From Distichodus sexfasciatus (lineage: Eukaryota > Chordata > Actinopteri > Characiformes > Distichodontidae), in the NCBI GenBank assembly GCA_032718565.1, contig JAVGVS010000008.1, forward strand, positions 5,328,327 to 5,392,326: a stretch of 64,000 nt of DNA. The letters run 5' to 3'. Below are positions 36,001-47,350 of this stretch, piece by piece (within the stretch, counting starts at the first letter, position 1; each line of letters begins with the position of its first letter). The position numbers and the translations under genes were made by a program. Under the pieces are notes generated by a model, which was not told where the DNA came from, searched no databases, and saw nothing but the letters and a program-made list of their open reading frames with translations.

Positions 36001-39000
36001 AAGATACTTCCTCTTCTTTTAAATCTTCAGATTTGTATCTGTGCTTCCCATATGCTGAACTATTCTCTTCCTGCTCCAGCTCTGAAATTCTACTGGACGA
36101 GTGTGGCAGGTTCCTTCCCAGGTCTTCACTGCTGTTGACCGCACTCAGCTTTTTCCTCTCCGAGTTCTGGCTCTTACCAGCTACAGTCTGCTGTTTCCCT
36201 GCTTTCCACTGGTTACTGGATGTAGCACTGGATTTGCTATATGAATTTAGGTCCTCTTCCTGGTCCAAGCGCTGTTTCTTATTGGCTGCAGGCTGCACAG
36301 GGTCATCCATGTCATCGGACATGATGGATTCAAGCTCCTCAAGCGAAAGGTTTAAGTCAGGGTCCGACAGCTGCTTCTGTTCTGGTTCCTTCCTTTTCTT
36401 ACTCCCTGAAACAAGTCTGTGGTCGGTGTTTGTGCCCAGACCAGAACCCAAACCCAAGCCGAGACTGGGGCTGAAGTCGGGCTGAGTGTCTGTGCGATTC
36501 TGGTTTTGGCTCACTGGATATCGACTAGCAGAATTGGACTGTGGGGCGGAGGCAAGGTTAGAGTTCTTTGTGTCCTTGCTCTTCTCACATTCTTGTTCTT
36601 GTCTGGGTAGTTTAGCTTCCGATTTTTCTGAACTGGTGCTCTCCTCACGTGGCCTGAGACAAGACACAAATTCGAACCATTAAGTTACACATATTCATAG
36701 TATGAGCCATCCACTGAACAGAAAAACAGAAACATTGAAACTAATCAACTTTTAATAGTACATTGCGTTTGGAACACAGATTTAAGCGACAAACATTTAA
36801 AAACCTTAAGGCTTGGCTGCTATTAATTTATTTTAAAAAGACAGCTGTAAAGGTTACTCCTGAGGTAGTCTAGCTGACCGCTTATAAAGTGTATTGTAGT
36901 AGGCAGTAGAGAGACAGCACACTCTTACATATTAATCAGTGTTTCATTATCTGAAACACTTAACTTCAGGTTCTGTAGCCCCCCGGGAGTCTATCACGGG
37001 ACTTCGGACACCAGACGAGGACCAACCCTGGGCGGGCACCAACATACCACATGGCACACAAACACACTCACATTCACACCTAAAGGGGGCAATTTACAGT
37101 CACCGATCAACCTACAGGACATGCTTTTGGACTGTGGGGGGAAAACCCACCTGGAGCACCTGGAGAAAACCCACATAAACTCAAAGACCACACAGCGCTA
37201 TCGTGCTGCCCCAGTCTTGTATATTATTTAATATATTAAGGGTAATGATACATCGATCTACATCAATTCAATGACCAAGAAAGCCCATAGCGCTGATCCA
37301 AAATAAAAACCTTAATCAGACAGTATACATATTGTAACATCCAAGCAAGTGTGGAGGCATTAGCTGTGTTCATCATTAAGTGTGGTATCACAGACTACAC
37401 AATGGAATAATTGATAATTGATTGTCAAATGATATTTGAATTGCTTTTTCTAATTAGATATGAATGATTTTAAATCAGAATGTGATATCATCTAATTTTC
37501 ATCGCTGGCTGCTGAACTGAATCAAATCGGAAATTTTACCGTAGTAGACGTTGTGAAATCACCAGACATTGAATTATCATCCACATATTCCCTATATGAC
37601 AGCATGTACCAAACCATAATGCTTGTAAGGAGATGTTTTGCTGTGAATACATACTATTACAGTCCTACCCTTGTAGTTTTGAAAAATAAGACTGCAGTAC
37701 AGTATGCAAAAATCATAAATGTTTTGTCAGTGTATTGGATTTCACATCATGTTTATCATTTATCGTTTGAATACAATATTCAATTGATAATTCAAACGTC
37801 ATCCACTTTTAGCATAACATCCCTGTATTCTGTGGTCAGTTTGACTTCATAAAGACTTGCCTTTTCTTGCTGATGGGCTGGAAAAAGCTTATGAGAGACG
37901 ACTGTTTCTGGGGGGATTTTGTAAGTGCTGCACCTCTGTCCTGACGGACTGTGTTTTTTACAAGATCATCATTGCTGGAACCAGTAAGAGCTGATTCTGG
38001 TCTCTTCTCCTGAAGCTTCAGGTTGGACGACTTTACAGTGTCTACCACAGTGCGGGAGGTTGGTGGACCTGTCGTTGGAGGTGACATTCTTGAAGAAGTT
38101 GACAGTCTGGTTGCCCCAAGCAGATTTTCACGAGTGGGACGCTTCTCTGGAGTCTCTCCCACAGCTGTGGCTTCACATTCATTCTTCCTGCACAGATACG
38201 CTGGTAAATGTCGAGTACTGGAGGACTCAGGTCCAACAGTAAGACAACATTACAAGCGCAGATGATGACGACAACAGTCCTTGATAACGCTAATTAAAAC
38301 TAAACAATTCCTCACAAAGTTGTGTGATTGCTGTGTGCTAAACAATTTAGAAAGGTACCAAAGGCTAGAGAAGGTAAAATGATAAGTGATATTAATAGTT
38401 GTTTCTACTGATTATAATTGAGCTAGCTGTTAACATAGCTGTCTTATGGTCAAAATAGGGAAGTACTGCCTTAATGGTGGCACCACCTAGTGATCAAAAT
38501 AGGAAATAGCGGCCTTAATGTGTGGAAAACCACATTAAAAAGTGGGGGAAAGGAATGCAGCGGGATTACTGAAAGAAACACAATACCCTGCTTCCCCTCA
38601 ATAAGCTGAAAATCTGTACGGTGTCTTTATGTCAACAATTGTGAAAGGAAAAATGGTCAGAGGAAAAGGAAGAAGTGAATAATGAAGAAAACTAATCTCA
38701 CCCAGTTACGCCCTGAGAAGCCTCAGTGTTGTCCACATATGCTGTAATGTTCTGGGAGGCCGCAGGAAGTACAGTCTCATCAACTGCGGTATTCTGGGAA
38801 AGAGTTGCTCCAGGGATCACTGGCCTTTCCCTCAAAGACTCTGCAGGACACCATTTGTTTTTTTTTTTAACGATTTTCATAAAGTAAAAATGTAATTAAA
38901 AATTGGGGCAGTTGGTGGCATAACAGTTCAAATACAGAGCCGGTAAGTTACCACTGAGGTACTCATGAGCAGGGTACCATGCCCAAGCACTGCTCCCCGG

Positions 39001-42000
39001 GCGCTTGTTAGCTGCCCACTGCTCCTAATAGACTGGATATAGAATTCTTTATATCCTATAACTGTTTCTAACCTCTTGCACATCCAGTGTAAAAGTGTAA
39101 AAGTCATTTTCCACATTGTAGATAATACTGCATCCAAACTGTCTCTCTATCTACTTCTATTTCTAATTCTAGTTCTAGTTTAAAGTTATACTTAATATTC
39201 CATGTCTAGTTTAAAATGTATATTTTGTACTTTATTTATTATTGTTTATTCCATGTGACTTAATTGTTCTTTGTTCCCTTTTTCCTACAGCACTGTTTAA
39301 ACTGGAGCCACGTCGTCTCGTCTCTCTGTATATCTGTACAGTATATAGCAGAGATGACAAAGTTTACTTTGACTTCACAGATGGGTTAAATGCATTTCAT
39401 TGTGGTGCACTGTGCTGTGTTCACAATGACAAATAACTCCCTTTCAAATAGTTCTGTGAACTAGCCAACTGTCCAAACAGACAAATTTATACATTAAATT
39501 CATTGTCATTATCACACAATAAACACATACACCTCAAACTATACAGAGTATCACATTTTGGCTGATCAGATAGCTGTGTGTATGAGTGTTTGCGTGCAGG
39601 TTCACCAGAATTGACAAAGGATCGTGGGTTACAGTAGGTCTCATTATCGACATAGATGGCAGCCAGTCCAATCTCAGATTCGGTGATGAAGCGTAGACCA
39701 TTTCTGTTCCAGAGACAGCAAGAGAGGGCAGTATGGAAGAGAGAGAGAGAGTGAGTGAGAGAATAAATAGTTTGCTGACTCAGGCAGGCTTGCAGTATTA
39801 CACACAGGGCCTGGCAACATATAAACAGAGTCGGTCCAGCCTGCCATTCGAATTCTACTTACAGATACAGAACATCAAGCACTTACTAAAACATAAGACC
39901 ACAGAACCCATCTTTCAAATTACGTGCAGCCGCAGATAGTTAAATTACGATGGAGGAGATAATCTTTATCTACTCTCCCTCTACTTTAGGAATTACCCAG
40001 ATTTACCTGTGCAGGAGTTGGCCCACAGACTCCGCCCATTTCTTGGTAACAGGAGAAATTAGGGTTTGTGAGGATCCCGTTACCACTTCAATCACACAAG
40101 TTTCCGCCGACTCTAGAAGTGATGTGGGCAGAGTCCCTTCCTCCAACAACTGGCTCTTCCCTCCACCGCAGCTGACAGCTTGGCTTAGACGTTTCATCTG
40201 GAACATGCACACACAAACCCAGAGCTGACAAGCTGACGATTTTTCTAGTTGATTTTTACTGGCCAAAGAAAAAAATGTTTAGCTAAAATTGCCAATATAA
40301 TTGGTAAAGGATTTTAAACACTTAATTGGTTAAACATATGCTGAGGTTTAGTTCTTCCTTAGAACTAATATTTAGTGTTGCTTGATTGATGCTTTAGTAG
40401 TTTACAATCACCCATATAAGCAGGCAGCAACACACTTGTCTGCATAAACTGTGTCTGGCATACAGTTCTCCACTCATTCTTAAAATAAACAGGGCAAAAA
40501 AATCAGTGTGCAATTTCATCCCAATTTTAGGGATCATTTTGGGAAAATGAGTTACATGACTAATTTTTCAGTTTCAGCTCAAGTTGTTGTGATTCATACA
40601 CCAGAGGTGTATTTACTATGATTTAAAAATGGCTTTAAACTAGTCAGGGGTTACAGCTATACCGTGGTTTAATAAAGCCACAGTTTAAAAACAGTAGTAA
40701 ATCGTGTGTGTTAAGTATAAATGTGTCAAATGAGCAGAACACTCTCTTGCGTTCTCTCTCTCCCCTGTTACGTACTCTTTGTGTGCATCAACACTAGAGT
40801 ATGGAATACATTACCTAGAGCATCATAATTTGGACTAAATTCGAAATGGGTTAGGCTTAGGAATACCATGATATTTTTGCTTAAGGTTAACATACTGTCA
40901 GAATTTCATACCGCCCCAAGCCTACTTAAGACAAGTAACTGTGACTAGCTCTTCTGTGTGAATGTTTGTGTAGTTGATCATGTTAAAGAAGCCAAACATT
41001 TCAATTTCAACATGAAATTATTTCAGGTTTCTAATTAAACTCCATTATTATCCCAATTTTATGTTTGAGATGCATTAGGTGTGATGTCTACATATCTAAT
41101 GTTTAAATTAACTGACATGCACCAGTTCGTTTTTCATTTCAGAGCCACATGTGTAATTTACAATTTGTATGAAGACAGAAAACCATCCAACAAAAAGGTT
41201 TGAGCTGGATAAGGTATGAAGACAAGTAAGAGGCAATGCTAAAACTGAGGTTTTGGTCTGCATGTCTATTGAATTTACTGATGCACAAATGGCCACTGAC
41301 TCATGAACTAAATAGAATACAAAGAGAATCTGTGCTACATATCAACTGATGGTTGATTTGGTCATCGAACACAGAGCAAAGGTAATCAAACCCTCTATAA
41401 TTACTGCAACCCTCATGGCTAAGATTAGCTCACAGATGAAACTGATCGATGACGATGCTGAAGTGAGGGGGGCAAGCGATTTTCATTTAAAGAGTGATTT
41501 TCATTCACCCTTTGTAATGTAGGGTTATTAGCGTGGATGGTGAGGTCACTGCTTTGACGTGTTTTAATGACTGCTTTCACTTGACATTCTTTGTTTTTTT
41601 AAGCAAATAAATTGAGAACACTTACTGACTGAAATATACATATGCACTGAACATTAAAGAACAAACAATATCCCTAAAAGGAAGTTAAACATTACTTAAT
41701 AAGAAATCATCTACCTGTTTGACATTGAGAAAGACAAAGGTCTTGCCCGTGAAGAGGCTTCTTCTCTCTGGTCTGGGGTTTAGGTCAATGGTCTGTTTCG
41801 TCAGACTGGGCTCATCTATTGCTGGCCTGAAGCTGGCAAAAGCAAGCAGAGTCACAAAACATTTTACGAGTCACAATGTTATTTCTCAGAATTATTATAA
41901 TACAAACCCAGGGATGACCAAGCAGGGATGCCAACAGAAAGCCGATAAACAGTCACATTAAGCAATCATAAGACATTCAGACAATGTACTGATAGAAGAT

Positions 42001-45000
42001 GTCTACATTAAATCTACTTATGATTATTACATTAACACCAAGTCAACAAGCCTCCTGTGGTCAGAAACTGACTAGTGATGAACAAAGTATAGGTTTGCTG
42101 ACAACAGATTAGTACCGGTGAACTCACAAGGGGACCTCTAAATTCCCATAAAACCCCCATAACTTCTTTTACTGTTGCATTCAGAATTTAATTTATTTAG
42201 ATTATATTGCCCACAACACCTTAAGGTTTAAATAGTAAGCGCAATAACAAGAATGTTAAAAATGCTCCATTTGACAAGGTCAGTGACAGTTTGCTCTAGA
42301 ACAGGGGTTTTCAGCTGGTGGTCTGCGGCAGTAATGCAGATGGTCTGTGACATACAATCCAGCTTCACTACTGAAATCACTTTTTTAATTTATTTTATTT
42401 ATTTTTCAAGACATTTCCAGACGATCCAGGCATCTTTATGAATAACGAATTTAATGCAACTATCTAAAGAAAAATAGAACTCCCACCGCACACACTAATA
42501 CTCAGTCTGAATGGTGGTCCCTGAGACAGAAACAGCTGAAAGCCCCTGCTCTAGACAATTTTTCTAAATCTTGGGGGGTTTTCATTGTATAGTAGCTATG
42601 TGTTTAAGGTGTCGTGGGCAGTATAAAAATCAACTTAGTTGCAATTTTAATTCTGAAAGCAACAATAAAAGGACCTTGAAAATTGGTCAGCTTTGTCTTT
42701 TTAACTCAGTGTAGACTGATTGTTCAAATAAAAAACTATAAGGGAGTATTGCTGAATGGATGACTTGAGACAACAGCTACATGGCTGCTGCTAGCAGGAA
42801 CCCAAAACACAGCAGAAGTGCAAATCCAGCATCAGTCCTTCTCAGGTTTGACAGATGTGTTGACGTGGCTGTACTCAGTTAATTGCAAACATAAATAATG
42901 GCCTTAAACAGCTGAGTGGACAAAACATTTTTGGAACTGATAGCAGTTAAGTATCAACAGCTGCCAAAAAGATGCACTGCAAGAAAAAAACACTGTATAA
43001 ATGAAAGATTTTAGATTCAAAAACTACTTAATCTGTAAAGATGGCTGGGCTGGAATGTAAAACTTATAGTGATGATCAAATAAAGGTTTACCACTGAAGT
43101 GGTAAAAGTTTAATACAAGCTTTATTCTTTAAATGGAATTTCTTCTTAAAAGAACAGATTGTAATAAATTTAATGTGAAGTTGGTTCTCCACAATCCAAG
43201 ACAAACAAAACTTGCATAAGTAAATGCATTTGAACAGAGCAATGCTTATTCCAGGTGTGCTTACCTCTCAGCTTCAGGGAGGGTGTCTTTTCGCTGCAAG
43301 GCACTAGAGAGCTCAGTAAAAAACTCTGGTTTCACAATGGGCCGACAACACAGCAAAGCACAGATCGTCTGCAGACACAACAACAAACGTTGTCATTTGC
43401 AAAAAGTATAGCTTAAGACAAGCTGAGCCAGGATAGTCAGATCTTTCATTGAGACAATATCATTGAGGGGAGATAATAAGATAAGCATAAGATAAGCATT
43501 TCTTGGTCATATTTTTCCACAACAACTAAGAGCTGGCACTGATCTTCTGACCTTAATGGTAACTTTCACAGCAGGCATTACAAGGTGAGTGCATTCCTTT
43601 GTCCAGGAGCTGACCATTCGACCCCCAACAGACTGCACGGCCTGCGAGAGGGCTGCCTTCCCATCGTTATCAACACATGATGAACAGACCACCACAGTTT
43701 CCCGCTCCAACCTTGGATGCCATGCAAGAGAATGACCTTTTTTACATTCTTAAAGATGCACAAACATATGTCAGAAGATATTTAGGAGATACACACTTAA
43801 ATTTGCTTTGGAAAACCCCAAAGGTGAGACTGTCTCCAGGGTTTAGGGTCTTATGGGAACCAGTGTCTAGTCTCTGATCATTGACAAACGTTCCGTATTT
43901 AGAGCTGTCCTTTAGTGTGACCATCTGCAAGAGAACAGACATCATAGCCTCTTACACACAGGAAGCACTTAACAGTGAAACTGCACCATCTGCTGTTCAA
44001 CACGTAGAAACACAATACAACTGCAAGCAAATGTAGGGTTCAATATTTACTGAGAGAAATAGCTGCATTAAACAATCATAATGACATCTGTAGGTACAAT
44101 GTACAATAAGCTACTGTAAAGTATGTTCAGTCCAACATAAACCTATATACTGATTGAACAACTAGAGCCAACAGAATTTCAGAAACTATTTTCTGATACA
44201 TATATATTCATAAACACATATAGGTGTTATTTCTCACCTGCTCTGTAACCGTGAGCTTGGCGTGAACACGGCTGATGGACTGGTCATTTGCCAGTAGGAT
44301 GTCACAATTCTTTCGGCCGACCACATACTCTTTACCGGGAAATAAACAGACTACTCCTAAAATTCAAGAGAATCACTCTTAGTATGTACAATAGGCATGA
44401 AAACATGTAAGAAGACTTATCACTTAAGATATCAGGAACATTAAGGTTAAAACTTCAATAAACAAGAAAATAGGTCAAAGCAAAAGCCACTTTTGCCTTA
44501 TTAACTCCCTTTCCTTTCCTACAGGAAGATAATTAAGAAACTGTTCTTTGCACTGACATCACCTAATCTAAAACTTGCAGAACACGTAACCCCCTTATGC
44601 TGGTGATAGCCATATTGGGTGCTCAAATTGCAGAGTCTTAAACATCACTGTACTCCAGAGTTACCCCTAAACCATAGACTCTAACACCTAACGTGGAAAT
44701 GTAAGTGATATCAGAAGTATCATCATCATTTTTTGATATTAACACATTTAACTATGAAGCACTTTATGTGGTTTATATATAGAGTGTATTGTGTGCCAGT
44801 TAGGAATGAAGAATTAATCGTAATACAACTGTGATCCTGATTAACACCTCCATGCAAGCGTGCAGTGGAACTTCGCAAGCAAAATCTCTTGTCTTTATGC
44901 ACTCACACTTACTTACTTCACTCATTGTTAATTCTGTTTTCTTAATAAGATAATTAGATAAAAGACTTTAAAACGTGTCTTGGGGTATGATAAATATTAA

Positions 45001-45777
45001 TAAAATACATTATTGGAACCTGTCATTGTAACATGGCATGTGAAGTTGGTGAAATGATGATGAAAGATCACAGACAACTGCTTTTCATCTTTCTGAATAT
45101 ATAAGAGATTTGTTTAATATATAAATTTTGGAGGGTTTTGTTGAATTATATGACAAGAATTATATTGTAGGTAAGTCGATAGAATACACGTCACCAGAAA
45201 TGTTGAAACAACCCAAAACTCCTCTTCTTGTTGCTCGTGTTGGCTTCATGTTGGCAAATTGTGTATTTAGTTTGGCACAAAAATAATGCCATACTTTTCC
45301 TTAGAGAATGTCAAGTGCAATGTCTCAGTTCTAAGTGGTCCAGTTGTGCAGACTAGCCGTCTAGCTGCATCAGCTGAAGCAGAACTAAAGACTAAAGGAT
45401 TTTTTCTTTAACTAAAGAATTTACATACATCAAGTCTATAAGCCAACTTGACAAGTGAGACAACTTGACAGACAGACAGGGAGACAGACGCTGAAGTAGT
45501 GAGACAGGCCCAAAGACAGAGACGTGGAAGCAGGCAGACAGACCTAAAGACAGACAGTCAGACCCAACAACAGGAAGACAGACCTAAATAAAGACGCACG
45601 CGGAAACAGAGAGAGTTACAGACGGACAGACAGAACCAACGACAGACACACCTAATTACAGACACAACCACTGACAGAGAGTCGGGCCGAACGACTGACG
45701 GGCAGCATGCACGTACAGGCAGACATGGTGCTAGTCGTCTCACCTGTTCCGGCTTGGCACGGCTGTAGTTTCCACAT
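33097..45777 (-). CDS. nbn: nibrin (MRE11-RAD50-NBN complex subunit)
   Basis: Nibrin recruits MRE11-RAD50 and ATM to DNA double-strand breaks in the nucleus. Sixteen phase-consistent exons total 2,532 nt, 843 aa (human 754): 45744-45777, 44238-44356, 43797-43924, 43552-43711, 43265-43368, 41715-41832, 40007-40197, 39606-39703, 38702-38840, 37861-38217, 35993-36653, 35804-35869, 35516-35677, 35317-35430, 35056-35105, 33097-33127. FHA domain: phosphopeptide residues Arg26, Ser40 and His43 (SISRVHAKL) plus KYGTFVN. BRCT region follows (CSSCVDNDGK, WTKECTHLVM). MRE11-binding segment KNFKSFRK and GLPNIIGGSDLVAHN are present, and the ATM-binding tail reads EEKQQRREQTLGDDLFRYNP. The disordered middle, mostly exon 35993-36653, is Ser/Lys/Glu-rich and longer than in human. 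Exon 10 uses a GC donor. Exons 9 and 10 starts were chosen by phase and are least certain. Confidence 0.95.
36963..37215 (-). repeat. tRNA-derived SINE, copy 3
   Basis: Reverse-oriented copy in nbn intron 10, ending at 'cagcgctatcgtgctgcccc' and lacking part of the box A/B head. It shares 'caaccctgggcgggcacc' and 'ctacaggacatgcttttgga' with the copy at 51140-51427. Confidence 0.75.
38905..39050 (+). repeat. second tRNA-like SINE family fragment
   Basis: 'attggggcagttggtggcat' head and 'caagcactgctccccgggcg' body, directly followed by copy B of the retroelement-like repeat. In an nbn intron. Distinct from the family at 5098. Confidence 0.5.
39065..39380 (+). repeat. dispersed retroelement-like repeat, copy B
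   Basis: Second direct copy of the 3735-4040 family, in the nbn intron between exons 8 and 9, with the same 'ctggagccac' and 'tgtacagtatatagcagaga' core. Confidence 0.65.
42302..42548. mobile_element. hAT-type nonautonomous element (MITE)
   Basis: Ends 'caggggttttcagctg' and 'cagctgaaagcccctg' are inverted repeats with one mismatch over 16 bases plus internal continuity. Flanks ctctagaa (42294-42301) and ctctagac (42549-42556) form an 8-bp target-site duplication differing at one base. No ORF. It sits in the nbn intron between exons 5 and 6. Confidence 0.8.
45460..45665. repeat. degenerate GACA-rich satellite
   Basis: Many 'gacagacag', 'cagacct' and 'agacagac' units in imperfect array, within nbn intron 1 about 80-280 bases from exon 1. 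Confidence 0.8.
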
Positions 45778-45960
45778 GGCGGCAGCGGGGATCGGTGTCT
45801 GAAGGCGCGTTCACGCGCTCCGGATCTCCGCCATGAGAAACGGGTTTGTGCTGCACGAGCTCCGGGGCGCCGCGTGCCAACTTCACATAAACAAAACTCG
45901 AACTGTCTCAAAACGCGCCAGGCGCTAACTTCACCACTTCCTGCGCGCCACGCTGTGATT
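45670..45960 (-). promoter_or_regulatory. nbn promoter/first-exon CpG-rich region
   Basis: GC- and CpG-rich DNA surrounds the nbn start codon (45775-45777) and continues about 150 bases upstream. The start context gccgccATG fits Kozak. No TATA box seen. Confidence 0.45.
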
Positions 45961-46117
45961 ATATGTCACAATAAAAGTCCAAAGTCTGCACGCGTAAACT
46001 GCATAGTTCCTCTCACTTAGTAAAATTGTCCGTAACAGTCATAATACGTTAAGTCAAAATGTGCTGCAATATTTATTGTATGAATTAAGTGAATTTTAAG
46101 TAAGAATGACTAATTGC

Positions 46118-46121
<4 letters not shown>

Positions 46122-46200
<79 letters not shown>
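46122..46200. repeat. (AT)n microsatellite
   Basis: About 39 perfect AT units. Confidence 0.95.
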
Positions 46201-46203
<3 letters not shown>

Positions 46204-47194
46204 TTAAATTTGTAACAAACATATATTGTACTGTTACGAGTTAGCTTACTTTAAAGGCAGCAGTTTTATCACTTCACATGTTTTTACTATTTTCTTTAGG
46301 CTTCTTCTTTCGGTCGCCACAGTGGATCAAATTATGAATTCTTCCAAAAGAATGGAAAAGGAATTTTGATCTGGAGTTCGTTTTTTAATTAAAAAAATAT
46401 ATAACCATTATTGCAGGTTAAAAAAAACACCTATTAACCAAATTATTAATATTATCGTAGTACCTCTCATTGGACACACTGATTTTTTAAAGCCAGTCTT
46501 ATCCTCAAAAGGGTCACGAGTTAGAACGCTTTGACGTGTGCAGGTCATGTAATAAATGTGCAAAAAGTTTACTTTTCTGCTGTAAGGCCCCCCCATAAAC
46601 TTTAGCCGATGTCTTTGTACAATTACCTTACACAAGTCTACCGAATTTAGTGCACATCTGAACAAGCATTAGCCATTTGGGCTCATTTGCTCCAATTAAG
46701 CCACACCCATTTCAATTTGCGCACACCAATGATGGTTAAAAAAGAATATTCAAAATGTTTTTGATAATTATTTGATTAGGGACTCATGAGATTCATTCAA
46801 TACCAAGCAAAGATTAACCAAAAACCTAGGACTAGTTCGAAAACATACTATTTTCTGGTTATGCAAATTCAAATAAGCTAGAGCAACAAGGTTCACATTT
46901 GAGCCAGAGGTTGAAGTTGACATAGACCAGTACTTTACATGCGCAAGTGTTCTTCCTGTAACTCATGGTCCATAAGATCTGTCCAGAAAAACTTTGTAAA
47001 GTTTGTGCGCCACCTACTGACCAAATTTCACCAAAATTGATTTCCTATGTTAACACTAGAACCAAGTTTAATGATGATTGGCCAGCTTTAACCAGTTTTT
47101 TGTTGTTGCTTTGTTACATATTTTGACACCCCACAAGTAGATTTCAGGCATGTTTTTCATGATAGGGTGTGATGTTCATAATGATATTCTAGAG

Positions 47195-47350
47195 CAGCAT
47201 TTCTCAAGCCCAGTTCTGGCGGACCCACAGCACAGCTGATGCTACTGATTAGCTAAATAGCAACGTTGGTTCAGCATGCAGTAGTGCAGGAAATACTGAA
47301 CCTGTGCAGAACCGTGGTCCGCAAGGTCTGGGATTGAGAAACGCATGCTG
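47195..47350. mobile_element. short inverted-repeat element (MITE-like)
   Basis: Left end 'cagcatttctcaagcccag' and right end 'ctgggattgagaaacgcatg' then 'ctg' are inverted copies with a four-base indel; size about 156 bp. Both flanks contain TCTAG, but the 8-bp flanks agree at only five positions, so the duplication is weak. Confidence 0.6.

Noticed and set aside
36033..36485. 150-codon plus-strand open frame rich in Ser and Leu
   Set aside because: Antisense shadow of nbn exon 11, caused by its Ser/Glu/Lys codon use.
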